DNA of 64,000 bases. It comes from Methylophaga nitratireducenticrescens. Its GTDB lineage: Bacteria; Pseudomonadota; Gammaproteobacteria; Nitrosococcales; Methylophagaceae. Under the pieces are notes generated by a model. It saw nothing but the letters and a program-made list of their open reading frames with translations. It was not told where the DNA came from and ran no database searches. This document shows positions 54,179 through 62,423 of the stretch, in pieces. Each line of letters starts with the position of its first letter. Positions within the stretch are counted from its first letter, which is position 1. Location: assembly GCF_000260985.4 (NCBI RefSeq), contig NC_017857.3, positions 2,551,001 through 2,615,000 on the forward strand. The letters run 5' to 3'. The translations under genes were made by a program, and so were the position numbers.

Positions 54179-54987
54179 ATGAGCCAGATATTTTTTGATA
54201 ATTGGAAACCTTGTTTCGCACTTTGATTATCGGGGTGCTGGCATACGTCAGTCTGGTAATGTTATTGCGGATTTCAGGCAGGCGAATCTTATCCAAAATG
54301 AATGCGTTTGATATGGTTGTGACTGTTGCTTTGGGTTCTACGCTGGCGACTATTTTACTTAATCGAGATGTAGCATTGGCAGAGGGGGCCCTGGCTTTTG
54401 CTTTGCTGATCGGCATGCAATATCTGGTGACCTGGTCTAGGGCTTGTTTATCTTTCATATCCACCACTGCTGGCGGCTATTTTTTCGTCCTACAAGGCGG
54501 AAATGGATGCGATGTAGTTGTTCTACATAAGTCATTTCCAGCGCCGTAGGGCGGAAAAATAGCCCCAGCCCTGCGGGTTGTGACTGAAAAAGCGCCACTC
54601 TGCGTTGCTCGTTGCTTATTTAGAATAACTAAAAGGCGCTCCTCGTGCCTTGATTGACACTTTTTTCAGCTCACAACAGAGGCGGAGATGAAAGATAGTG
54701 TCAGAATGCCCTGGGTACGAAAAATTGTCACCGGTGAACCTGCATTGCTGGTCTATGAGGGAAAACTGTTACCGTCGGCGTTGAAACGTGCACGAGTCAC
54801 TGAAGATGAAATTCATTCAGCTTTACGCTCCGCGGGTAGACAAACATTCGAACAAATTAAAGCCGTGGTTTTGAAAACCGATGGTTCATTTAGCGTGGTG
54901 CAGCAAGAAGACAGCCAAACAACTTCCAGTCTGCAAGGCATCGTTGTTCCAGGCAACGGCAAACTCGATGGTTCTAACCTGCATTAA
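54179..54987 (+). pseudogene. DUF421 (YetF-like) membrane protein, frameshifted and split by a MITE
   Basis: N-terminal membrane part and C-terminal domain of a DUF421 protein are separated by a mobile element at 54440-54697. The start ATG at 54179 (SD AGGAG) reads MSQIFFDNW and then loses frame; adding one G at about 54205 gives NWETLFRTLIIGVLAYVSL, so a one-base deletion is likely. After IGMQYLVTWS the element begins; SVRMPWVRKIVTGEPALLVYEGK continues after it. The site before insertion was probably GGTCTAGTGTC (VTWSSVRMP). The two halves can only be made as separate peptides. Confidence 0.85.
54440..54697 (-). mobile_element. MITE-like element inside DUF421 gene
   Basis: Near-full copy in opposite orientation to 58688-58952: GGGCTTGTTTATCTTTCATA ... 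CGTAGGGCGGAAAAATAG ... GGCGGAGATGAAAGAT. Left TA at 54438-54439. About 11 terminal bases (TCAACAAGCCC) at the other end are missing, so that ATGAAAGA joins directly to TAGTGTC of the target. Confidence 0.88.
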
Positions 54988-55099
54988 CGATGAATACGCT
55001 TGTCAGCAATCAATAAAACTCTGCTGGCGAACGTTATTAAACTTCCTTAAAGCGTCTGGCTTTGTTATGTTGACAAGTTATAATTTTGATTAAGATTGA

Positions 55100-55435
55100 A
55101 TGAAAATGCATGGAAAGTTAATCAAATGGAAAGATGACAGAGGTTTTGGATTCATCCTTTGTGAGCATAATCAACAGCAAGTATTTGTTCATATTTCAGC
55201 CTTTCCCTCCAGCAGTCCTCGTCCCAAAGTTGGTGAAGTGCTTGATTTTGACATTGAAACCACAGCCGATGGTAAAACCAGAGCCATCAATATTAGCCGT
55301 GGAGGAGCAGTAAAAACACAAACTCATACTTCGACGATTAAACTCAGAAAAACGCCTGGTAAAAAAACAAAAATTCTCAGCGGGATAATAGTGCTGTTGG
55401 TGATTGGGTTGATCGTGGCGAGCGTAAATCAATAA
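55100..55435 (+). CDS. Cold-shock-domain protein with C-terminal membrane helix
   Basis: 111 residues. Residues 1-68 are a cold-shock OB fold: GKLIKWKDDRGFGFI (RNP1), QQVFVHISAF (RNP2) and GEVLDFDIETTADGKTRAINI. A basic linker (TSTIKLRKTPGKKTK) precedes one C-terminal helix ILSGIIVLLVIGLIVASV. It would bind single-stranded RNA or DNA at the inner membrane. Similar CSD-plus-membrane proteins often carry DUF1294, which is absent here. Alternative start at 55106. Confidence 0.85.
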   Translation: MKMHGKLIKWKDDRGFGFILCEHNQQQVFVHISAFPSSSPRPKVGEVLDFDIETTADGKTRAINISRGGAVKTQTHTSTIKLRKTPGKKTKILSGIIVLLVIGLIVASVNQ

Positions 55436-55466
55436 CTCCAATCTGATCCAACTCCAATTGAATAAT

Positions 55467-55922
55467 TTACTGCTCGTCGTATAGCGCCACATATTCCCCT
55501 GAAAACTTACCTGCCAGCAGTTGACCGGAATACAAAACTGCTGCCACGCGAATACGGGCTTTTCCTTTACGTCGTAACATTTTAAGGAACCTTGCCCAAT
55601 CATTTTCATCCGCTAGCGCCGCCGTAGCAGTAAAGTCTCCGGTCATAGGTTTGAGGTAGGCTATCTCATTTCGCTGAATCACCAGCCGGGAAGCAATCCC
55701 CTCCCCCGCCAAACGGGTATGTAATAACGACCAGGCTGACAGAATTGCCAATGTTGATGCACTGCCACCAAATACCGTTTCCTGATGGTTAATATTGGGG
55801 GCCAGCGGTGCCTGCAGGGTTAATGATTTTGTAGTCATGTTCTGCACACTTACCTGCATGGCCGCCGACAAAGGAATGTGTTTATGCAGATAACGTTCGA
55901 GTTGATGATGTGTCATATCCAT
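55467..55922 (-). CDS. YiiD-type thioesterase-domain protein
   Basis: 151 residues, hotdog-fold: HKHIPLSAAMQVSVQNM, ETVFGGSASTLAILSAWSLLH and ASRLVIQRNEIAYLKPMTGDFTA, matching the C-terminal thioesterase domain of YiiD-like proteins. Substrate unknown. Shares its direction and a 9-base gap with the upstream glutamine amidotransferase gene. Confidence 0.8.
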   Translation of the reverse strand: MDMTHHQLERYLHKHIPLSAAMQVSVQNMTTKSLTLQAPLAPNINHQETVFGGSASTLAILSAWSLLHTRLAGEGIASRLVIQRNEIAYLKPMTGDFTATAALADENDWARFLKMLRRKGKARIRVAAVLYSGQLLAGKFSGEYVALYDEQ

Positions 55923-55931
55923 AAGTCACTA

Positions 55932-56633
55932 CTATCGTTGCTGTGCATTATCAAGGTAATCCAATACTGAATTCATTAGCTGATGGATGTTTTGATATTT
56001 TTGCAGATCGGCAGACAATATTTCATTCTCTGCTTGCACATAAGGTGCCGGCACCAATTCATCGGCACAGTTTTCAATAATGGCCTGTGCAGAGGCTTCG
56101 GTGGTTTCTAAATGAAATTGCAAACCAATGACTGATTGTCCCAATTGAAATGCCTGATTATCACAGCCAAAACTTTTTGCCAGTCGCAGGCTATTCTCCG
56201 GTAAATCAAAGGTTTCGCCGTGCCAGTGAAACACCGTGGACATTTCTGGAAAAGTGAAAGCAGCTGCATTATTGTTTGCCACCGCCTGAATAGGCCACCA
56301 GCCGATTTCTTTTTCATTATTGGGATAGACTTTGGCGCCCATCGCGCTGGCGATCAATTGTGCACCGAGACAAATTCCCAGAACAGGTTTACCGGTCTCT
56401 ATAAATTGCCGAATAAACTGCTTTTCTGCTGCTAACCAAGGATACTGAGCTTCATCATTCACGCTCATTGGCCCGCCCATGACCACCAGAAAATCCACAT
56501 CATTAATATCTGGCAAATTAGCTTGTTGATAAAACCGGGTAGCATTGATTTGATAGCCATGATTATGAAACCAAGCTTCAATACTGCCTAAACCTTCAAA
56601 CGGTACTTGCTGAAAATAATGTGCCTGCATCAT
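55932..56633 (-). CDS. Class I glutamine amidotransferase-like protein
   Basis: 233 residues with the GATase1 triad: nucleophile Cys in PVLGICLGAQLIASAMGAKV, His and Glu in VIGLQFHLETTEAS. VVMGGPMSVNDEAQYPWL and FHWHGETFDLPENSLRLA mark the YfeJ/GuaA-like gamma-glutamyl hydrolase subgroup. Free-standing, so it may hydrolyse gamma-glutamyl compounds or serve an unknown synthase. Confidence 0.9.
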   Translation of the reverse strand: MMQAHYFQQVPFEGLGSIEAWFHNHGYQINATRFYQQANLPDINDVDFLVVMGGPMSVNDEAQYPWLAAEKQFIRQFIETGKPVLGICLGAQLIASAMGAKVYPNNEKEIGWWPIQAVANNNAAAFTFPEMSTVFHWHGETFDLPENSLRLAKSFGCDNQAFQLGQSVIGLQFHLETTEASAQAIIENCADELVPAPYVQAENEILSADLQKYQNIHQLMNSVLDYLDNAQQR

Positions 56634-56853
56634 GAGCCCTTATAATTTACTGAAAACCAATATTTTTCACCCCGTTCTATCTAAATTTTGCATGATTCTT
56701 TATTAGATTAAGCAAGGGTTAATCCATAGAATTATTTGCTGAAATAAAAGCTCAGAACATTAAATGACATTTTGGAGTATCTTCGATAGTGAATGCCTAT
56801 TATTTCACCTCATGCTGTTGTAAATAATACGTGCTTTTCAAAGGAGGATCATT

Positions 56854-57396
56854 ATGACAAAAAGTATTTTTTTATCTAAACCACACCACAAACTGACCTT
56901 TACTCTAGCATTGGGCTTAATGCTGATGGCCTGTGCACCAGAGCCTGAAGTAAAAGACATTCAGGCAACTGAAGCAGAAATCGAATACTTGTTTGACCGT
57001 TGGAATAATGCTTTGCAAACTGGCGATGCAACCGCGGTAGCTGCACATTATGCAAATGATGCGGTTTTGTTACCGACAGTTTCCAACCAGGTTCGTACTG
57101 ACCATGAAGGCATACGCGACTATTTTGGATATTTTCTCGCCCTGCAGCCCAATGGACGAATTGATGAAAGCAACATTACCATTAACGGTAATATTGCAAT
57201 AGATGCCGGAATCTATACATTCAATGTGACAAAAGATGGGCAGGAACAGGAAGTTCAGGCACGTTACAGCTTTGTGTATGAACGTCAGAATGATGGTGAA
57301 TGGTTAATCATCAATCACCATTCCTCCGCTATGCCAGAGGAAATGGTTGATGAACCAGAGCTAATGGAAAATATTCTGATTAAAGAACAAGGCTAA
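56854..57396 (+). CDS. Lipoprotein with SnoaL-like/DUF4440 (SgcJ-EcaC) domain
   Basis: 180 residues. The signal ends with LMLMAC, a lipobox-like end, so a lipoprotein is likely. The body (EIEYLFDRWNNALQTGDATAVAAHYANDAVLLPT, RIDESNITINGNIAIDAGIYTF, ARYSFVYERQNDGEWLIINHHSS) is a SnoaL-like alpha+beta barrel of the SgcJ/EcaC group. Strong AAAGGAGG ribosome site. Function unknown. Confidence 0.82.
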   Translation: MTKSIFLSKPHHKLTFTLALGLMLMACAPEPEVKDIQATEAEIEYLFDRWNNALQTGDATAVAAHYANDAVLLPTVSNQVRTDHEGIRDYFGYFLALQPNGRIDESNITINGNIAIDAGIYTFNVTKDGQEQEVQARYSFVYERQNDGEWLIINHHSSAMPEEMVDEPELMENILIKEQG

Positions 57397-57480
57397 TTCT
57401 GTATTATCATTTGTGCTTAATTCTTCAGATATACTTTTTGAGCACAATAATAAAATTAATCACAACAGCGAGGGAAAAAG

Positions 57481-57630
57481 ATGACTATTGCACTGACTCC
57501 ACTGATTTCTTTGATAGCCGGTATTCTGATCCTGGTTGTACCAAGATTACTGAACTATATCGTGGCAATTTATCTGATTATTATCGGTTTGGTAGGTATC
57601 TTTGGCGGCAATCTGAATATTACGCCTTAA
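57481..57630 (+). CDS. DUF3096-family small membrane protein
   Basis: 49 residues, MTIALTPLISLIAGILILVV then PRLLNYIVAIYLIIIGLVGIFGG, two short hydrophobic helices with the DUF3096 pattern PRLLNYIVAIYLI. SD GAGGG before the ATG. Easily missed because of its length; a longer frame over it (57411-57650) has no homology. Ends before a clear terminator. Confidence 0.8.
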   Translation: MTIALTPLISLIAGILILVVPRLLNYIVAIYLIIIGLVGIFGGNLNITP

Positions 57631-57650
57631 ACTTAAAAAGATACGTTTAA

Positions 57651-57687
57651 ACGACGACGGGAGTTCTAATGAACTTTCGTCGTTTTT
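57651..57687 (+). terminator. Intrinsic terminator
   Basis: ACGACG ... AGTTC-TAAT-GAACT ... CGTCGT followed by TTTTT; ends the DUF3096 gene. Confidence 0.85.
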
Positions 57688-57733
57688 GATCTGTTGTTAT
57701 GTTCATATCGTTATTGACAAAGTCGGGTGATGA

Positions 57734-57765
57734 CTAGGGACTGTTAATCTTTCATAGCCTCCTTG
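57734..57765. mobile_element. Left-end fragment of the MITE-like element
   Basis: TAGGGACTGTTAATCTTTCATA then GCCTCCTTGTTCG; matches about 20 bases of the left terminus with two changes. No right end nearby. Confidence 0.5.
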
Positions 57766-57800
57766 TTCGATTAATATCATCCAGTGATTAATCAGGCAAA

Positions 57801-58124
57801 TCAATCCTCTTTGCGGCTGATAATTTCACCCTCAATGATATGAGTCTCATGACGAGATTGTCGAGAAGATCGTTGCGAAAACTGCTGATGCTGGTTGTCT
57901 GCTTGCTGAGCTTTACGCATTTGTTTTTGGGCTCGGTACAACATCAAAGGAATCAGGATCCAGCTTAGTAAAACTACCACCACCAACAGCGCCAGGCTGA
58001 GCATCATCACCAGCCCCAGTAATATCCAGGCGAAAATACGTTGCAAAAAACCGGCAGACTGAACTTGTCGGAATTGTTGTTGCCAGTTTTGAGCTTGCTG
58101 ACGAAAAGCATTTGATCGAAACAT
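57801..58124 (-). CDS. Small one- or two-helix membrane protein, unknown
   Basis: 107 residues from the ATG at 58124 (SD AGAGG). Gln/Arg-rich N-terminus, a long hydrophobic stretch (AWILLGLVMMLSLALLVVVVLLSWILIPLML) that may cross the membrane twice, and a Gln/His/Arg/Ser-rich tail ending IIEGEIISRKED. I do not recognise the family. Confidence 0.6.
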   Translation of the reverse strand: MFRSNAFRQQAQNWQQQFRQVQSAGFLQRIFAWILLGLVMMLSLALLVVVVLLSWILIPLMLYRAQKQMRKAQQADNQHQQFSQRSSRQSRHETHIIEGEIISRKED

Positions 58125-58212
58125 AAAACCTCTTTTTTTCAAGCACTTTAAGTGCTGATATGATCACTAAAATAATTTATGGAAATAAATAGTTTTTTTG
58201 ATGGTCAGTTAT

Positions 58213-58605
58213 TTATGGGTTGAGAAAGTCGCCGGAGGTGATAAGTTTCTTACCCGATATCGGTTGATTATAAAGATAAACCCAAGCTGACAGCTTATTT
58301 CCATTACTCAAGCAAATCAGTTGCTGCTGCCGCACATATTCGTGAGGCTCTGCAAAACTTGAAGAACATTCTTCATAATCATCAAGCTCGGCAAACAGTA
58401 ATTGGGGATTGTGGGTACGGTACACCTCCCCGACAACCTGCTGTTGTGGATCATCTGTCAATATCACTCCTGGATAATAAGAAATTTGATACATCACAGC
58501 CTGTAACATTCCGGTATCGATATAATCACAGAAGCGTTGCAACAAATCATGGCGTTCAGTGTTATTACGTAAGGTACCGTATACAAAAAGATAATCTTCA
58601 GTCAT
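58213..58605 (-). CDS. Gamma-glutamylcyclotransferase-family protein
   Basis: 130 residues with the GGCT fold: DYLFVYGTLRNNTERHDLL (substrate loop YGTL), YYPGVILTDDPQQQVVGEVYR, LDDYEECSSS (the Glu expected to be catalytic in LDxYE) and YVRQQQLICLSNGNKLSAWVYLYN. Would release 5-oxoproline from gamma-glutamyl amines. Confidence 0.9.
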   Translation of the reverse strand: MTEDYLFVYGTLRNNTERHDLLQRFCDYIDTGMLQAVMYQISYYPGVILTDDPQQQVVGEVYRTHNPQLLFAELDDYEECSSSFAEPHEYVRQQQLICLSNGNKLSAWVYLYNQPISGKKLITSGDFLNP

Positions 58606-58608
58606 AAA

Positions 58609-58635
58609 TTCGGGCTATGAAAGATCAACAGATAC
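58609..58635. mobile_element. Decayed right-end fragment of the MITE-like element
   Basis: CGGGCTATGAAAGATCAACAG just upstream of the GGCT start codon. Only about 20 bases match; it may be a relic or coincidence next to the full copy at 58688. Confidence 0.4.
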
Positions 58636-58687
58636 TAATTACACTCTACGTGGTGGATTATCTCAACTAAACATGAATTCAGACTTA

Positions 58688-58952
58688 GGGCTTGTTGATC
58701 TTTCATCTCCGCCTCTGTTGTGAGCTGAAAAAACGTCAATCAAGGCACGAGGAGCGCCTTTTAGTTATGCTAAATAAGCGACGAACAACGCAGAGTGGCG
58801 CTTTTTCAGTCACAACCCGAAGGGCTGGGGCTATTTTTCCGCCCTACGGCGTTGGAAATGACTTATGTAGAACAACTACATCGCATCATTTCCGTCTTAT
58901 AGGACGAAAAAATAGCCGCCAGCAGTGGTGGATATGAAAGATCAACAAGCCC
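58688..58952 (+). mobile_element. MITE-like element, reference full copy (265 bp)
   Basis: Ends GGGCTTGTTGATCTTTCAT and ATGAAAGATCAACAAGCCC are exact inverted repeats over 19 bases and continue imperfectly to about 33. TA on both sides (58686-58687, 58953-58954). Internal segments such as GTTGTGAGCTGAAAAAACG, CACGAGGAGCGCC and GTAGGGCGGAAA-type arms occur in other copies. No coding capacity. TA target and GGG tips suggest mobilisation by an IS630/Tc1-type transposase (inference). Confidence 0.9.
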
Positions 58953-59869
58953 TAATATCTCCGCACTATATTGGACGCTTTGCACCCTCGCCCACGGGTC
59001 CACTACATTTTGGCTCTTTGGTCGCTGCAACCGCCAGTTATCTTGATGCACGGGCCCATAATGGTAGATGGCTGGTGCGAATGGAAGACCTTGATAAACT
59101 CCGTGAGGTAGCAGGTGCTGCCCAAGATATTATTGATACTCTTGTAAGCTTTGGTTTTCAATGGGATGCCGAAATAATTTATCAAAGCCAGCGTGATGAT
59201 ATCTATCGTCAGGCACTTGAACAATTAACTTCACAACAATTGGCCTATCCCTGCGGTTGCAGCCGTAAAGAAATCAACTCCGCTGCCCAAATGGGAATTG
59301 ATGGCCCCGTTTATCCTGGGTTTTGTCGTGATGGTTTGACAGAGGGGAAGCAGCCACGTTCCTGGCGCTTACTAGTAAATAATGAAAGCATTAATTTTGA
59401 AGATCGGGTTCAAGGCAAACACTCTCAAATTCTGGGTCGACAAGTCGGTGACTTTGTCTTGAAACGAGCTGATGGTTTATTTGCCTATCAACTGGCGGTG
59501 GTGGCTGATGATGCGCTGCAGGGTGTCACCCATATTGTTCGTGGTGCAGATTTACTCGATTCAACACCGAGACAAATTTTTCTGCAACAGCAACTTGCGG
59601 TGAACTCCCCGGAATATGCCCATATACCAGTGGCCACCAATCTTCATGGTGAAAAACTCAGTAAGCAAACCCGGGCACAACCGGTAAAACATAGAGACAG
59701 CGGAGCTGTGTTATGTCGTGTGTTGAGTTTTCTGGGGATGCAACCGCCAGCAGAGTTAGCCAATGTGCCACTTGATACGTTATGGGATTGGGCCATTCAG
59801 CATTGGCAAGTTCAAATGGTCCCCAAAATGCGACGTCAGGTGACGTTAATACCTGCAGAAAACGAGTAG
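58934..59869 (+). CDS. gluQ: Glutamyl-Q tRNA(Asp) synthetase
   Basis: 311 residues from the ATG at 58934. It glutamylates queuosine in tRNA(Asp). Family strings: YIGRFAPSPTGPLHFGSLVAATASYLDAR (HIGH-type), LVRMEDLDKLREV, a zinc site C-G-C ... Y ... C in YPCGCSRKE and VYPGFCRDG, VVADDALQGVTHIVRGADLLDSTPRQ, and GEKLSKQTRA (KMSKS-type). The first six residues (MKDQQA) are encoded by the right end of the mobile element at 58688-58952, so the start codon is element-derived; residues from about 10 on are native. Confidence 0.93.
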   Translation: MKDQQALISPHYIGRFAPSPTGPLHFGSLVAATASYLDARAHNGRWLVRMEDLDKLREVAGAAQDIIDTLVSFGFQWDAEIIYQSQRDDIYRQALEQLTSQQLAYPCGCSRKEINSAAQMGIDGPVYPGFCRDGLTEGKQPRSWRLLVNNESINFEDRVQGKHSQILGRQVGDFVLKRADGLFAYQLAVVADDALQGVTHIVRGADLLDSTPRQIFLQQQLAVNSPEYAHIPVATNLHGEKLSKQTRAQPVKHRDSGAVLCRVLSFLGMQPPAELANVPLDTLWDWAIQHWQVQMVPKMRRQVTLIPAENE

Positions 59870-59878
59870 CCTCTTCCG

Positions 59879-60379
59879 CTATTCATATGGAAATAAACGT
59901 ATAACACCTCTGGCATCACCAATTAACCAGATCTGTTCGAAAAAATGTTTTTCCGGTAACACTATCTGATGGCGATGTTTCTCAAAATTCTTTTGTTGCC
60001 ATAATGAATTCATATTACGCAAAACCAACCATACCCGCTGGCTGTGGTATTTTTTCTGCGATTTAGTAGCAAGAACAGCATTCAGTGAGGCAATTAAACG
60101 ATTGTTGATGGGTAACTCTGATAGTTGATGTAAATCAGCCATAATTTTTTCATCTGCAGCTCTTCCAAGGATTAACTTTGCCTCTGGTTCACTACCGTAG
60201 ATATGCGCAATCTCCAAATCGAGCTGCGTGCCATTGAGATAACAGGAAACATCCGGTTTGCGCGGCAAATTATGCCAGATATGTCGCATCGGTACACCAA
60301 ATTGTTTTTCGTACAACCGCATAAACAATTTAGCTGCTTCATGTTCCAGATGAATTTTTTCCTGAATACTGTTGTTCAT
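59879..60379 (-). CDS. Unknown protein with PD-(D/E)xK-like core
   Basis: 166 residues, not recognised as a named family. The segment RHIWHNLPRKPDVSCYLNGTQLDLEIAHIYGSE has P-D ... D-x-E spacing as in PD-(D/E)xK nucleases, and the rest (VWLVLRNMNSLWQQKNFEKHRHQI, FEQIWLIGDARGVIRLFPYE) is compatible with a compact alpha/beta domain. Nuclease activity is only a possibility. Convergent with gluQ. Confidence 0.6.
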   Translation of the reverse strand: MNNSIQEKIHLEHEAAKLFMRLYEKQFGVPMRHIWHNLPRKPDVSCYLNGTQLDLEIAHIYGSEPEAKLILGRAADEKIMADLHQLSELPINNRLIASLNAVLATKSQKKYHSQRVWLVLRNMNSLWQQKNFEKHRHQIVLPEKHFFEQIWLIGDARGVIRLFPYE

Positions 60380-60403
60380 GGAGACTCATCCAGAATCCGT
60401 TAT

Positions 60404-60808
60404 TCACTCTATCTCGGGCTCAGGCAAAAATGATGGACTGTTGTCCATATAGGTAAGATAACTGTGCCATATCTGATGCGTGCGCAATTTTGCCATACGA
60501 AGAGAACAACTCAAGCCCATGATGCTACGGATCGTCCCATCCCGCCAGATAGTATAGATGGAACCGCATTGTTCCTGTCGATAGCTGAGCCAGCTTTGCT
60601 GGGCCTTTTCAATCGATTCCACAATCATTTTATCATCGGCATAACGCGCTATGGCTTCGGCAAGATAATGCTGCATTTCAACCTCTTGCTGCTCTAATTG
60701 CTCAGCCATGCACACACCTATCTCATAGGTTGTGTTGGCATCTGGGCAGTCTACTGCAGCCATTGCTGTAGCTGGAACACACAATAAAAACAATCCAAGG
60801 ATTCTCAT
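60404..60808 (-). CDS. LprI/DUF1311-family exported protein
   Basis: 134 residues from the ATG at 60808 (SD GGGAGTGGTG). Signal peptide ILGLFLLCVPATAMA. Body VDCPDANTTYEIGVCMAEQLEQQEVEMQHYL ... AQQSWLSYRQEQCGSIYTIW ... GLSCSLRMAKLRTHQIW has the four conserved cysteines and SWxxYRxxQC of the DUF1311 lysozyme-inhibitor family. Longer upstream frame discarded. Confidence 0.88.
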   Translation of the reverse strand: MRILGLFLLCVPATAMAAVDCPDANTTYEIGVCMAEQLEQQEVEMQHYLAEAIARYADDKMIVESIEKAQQSWLSYRQEQCGSIYTIWRDGTIRSIMGLSCSLRMAKLRTHQIWHSYLTYMDNSPSFLPEPEIE

Positions 60809-60863
60809 CACCACTCCCGTCTGCTTTGACGCTTCAGTGGAAATCGAATCAGGCAATAACAGC

Positions 60864-62423
60864 TTATATCTCTTCAACAACACAGACATTACGGCCCTGC
60901 TTTTTGGCTTTAAACATCGCTTCATCAGCACGTTTAAATACTTTTTCGGTATTATCACCCAGATGAAAAGTGGCTACCCCGGCAGAAACGGTAATCGGCA
61001 CAGGCTTACCATCATATAGAAAACGTGTATTGCTGATTTCTTCGCGGATTTTATTGGCCAGCACCATGGTTTCAGCTAGCGCAGTGGCCGGAAATATTCC
61101 GACAAATTCTTCACCACCAAAGCGGGCAACAAAATCAATTTCACGGGTAGAAGTCGATAAAATCTCGGCAATACGGATTAATATCTTATCGCCAGCAAGA
61201 TGACCAAGGTTGTCATTTATCTGTTTGAAGCTATCAATGTCCCAGACCACCAGGCTTAACGGGTGCTTGTAACGCTGCCAGCGAATATATTCTGTTTCCA
61301 ACGCATCCATCAGTGCCTGGCGATTACCGATTCCGGTCAATGTATCCTTACGTACCATTTCATGGGCTTTACGAATACCGTCCTGCAAAGATTTGGTTTC
61401 AGATTCCAGTTCCTGTAACCGATCTGTCAGTTTTTTGATTTCTAATTGTGATTGATAATAACGGCTCTGATCAGCATTTCGGTATTCTTCTACCGCACCA
61501 CTCAATGCCGTCAAACGTTCACGAATAATCAATTTTAATTCACGTGGTTCACTGGCAACATCAATTTGTTTGTAGATATCATCCAGTCCCGCATCCACCT
61601 TTTCACCAATTTTTTGCCGTTTATTAAAGGCTTCTTCTTCATCCTTAACAGTCACTCGTAACAGATCATCAAGCTCATTAATGCGTTCACTTAACGTAGC
61701 AAGAAAAGCTCGATATTCAAGCTGTTGAAGCTGAGCCTGGGCTCCAAGTGAGTTAATCAGAGCGGTCAGCGCATCAATAATTTGCGGTAAGTTCTTTTTA
61801 TCAGGCTGGGACTGCAATTGCGCATGGATCTCGCGAAGTTGTTCGTTGAAGATCTCCGGAAGCTGCAGATTATCAATCATGCTGCATAGCAACTGAGTTA
61901 TTTCAATATTACGTTTTTTAAACCCAATTTTCTGCAACAGCCCTGAACGTGCTTTTTCGGGGTCCGGTAAAGCAGGTGCATTGCTGTTAATCGTTTCCAG
62001 TAAAGACACAAAATCTGGTAACAATTGACGTGTTTGTTGGTTAGTAGCGTCTTTCAGCTGGATCAGCAGATTATCAACCCCAGGCTTTGACTCTGTTGGA
62101 ATGGTTAACGATAACAGCAGATGCCGTAATAGTTCGGACGCTTCTGAACTCTGGGGGCTTTCATCCATCTTGCTAATGCATCGCTGGATTTTTTCCAGAA
62201 TATCACTGATTCGCTCAACGTCTTTTTGGCTGCGTAATTCCTGTCGAAGTGAATGTAATTGTTTATCCAAGGCCGAATCAATGCCTTCTGCGACCAAAGC
62301 AAGTCGTCCAAGACTACGTTCCAGAAGTTGTGTGTAAAGTGTTTGTTTCTCGTCGCGGGCAAGCAGCTCAAGATACTTATACTTCCATTGCTCAAGTTTA
62401 CTTTCTAGTTCTTCTGCCGCCAT
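60864..62423 (-). CDS. GGDEF-domain diguanylate cyclase, cytoplasmic
   Basis: 519 residues from the ATG at 62423 (SD AAAGG; a TTG start 8 codons earlier is possible). No membrane helix. A long helical and coiled-coil N-terminal part (residues 1-345; several heptad runs such as YYQSQLEIKKLTDRLQELESE) leads to a GGDEF domain with RKDTLTGIGNRQAL, DIDSFKQINDNLGHLAGD and FVARFGGEEFVGI (active-site GGEEF). I see no clear RxxD inhibition site before it. Produces c-di-GMP; the sensed signal is unknown. Similar proteins with this N-terminus occur in pseudomonads. Confidence 0.92.
   Translation of the reverse strand: MAAEELESKLEQWKYKYLELLARDEKQTLYTQLLERSLGRLALVAEGIDSALDKQLHSLRQELRSQKDVERISDILEKIQRCISKMDESPQSSEASELLRHLLLSLTIPTESKPGVDNLLIQLKDATNQQTRQLLPDFVSLLETINSNAPALPDPEKARSGLLQKIGFKKRNIEITQLLCSMIDNLQLPEIFNEQLREIHAQLQSQPDKKNLPQIIDALTALINSLGAQAQLQQLEYRAFLATLSERINELDDLLRVTVKDEEEAFNKRQKIGEKVDAGLDDIYKQIDVASEPRELKLIIRERLTALSGAVEEYRNADQSRYYQSQLEIKKLTDRLQELESETKSLQDGIRKAHEMVRKDTLTGIGNRQALMDALETEYIRWQRYKHPLSLVVWDIDSFKQINDNLGHLAGDKILIRIAEILSTSTREIDFVARFGGEEFVGIFPATALAETMVLANKIREEISNTRFLYDGKPVPITVSAGVATFHLGDNTEKVFKRADEAMFKAKKQGRNVCVVEEI

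Noticed and set aside
54084-54467. Minus-strand frame beginning MVDMKDKQAL
   Set aside because: The start is the outward-reading end of the mobile element and the remainder is the complement of the DUF421 gene.
57411-57650. 79-residue frame after the SnoaL-like lipoprotein
   Set aside because: It overlaps the better supported 49-residue DUF3096 gene (57481-57630) in another frame, which has an SD and a family match.
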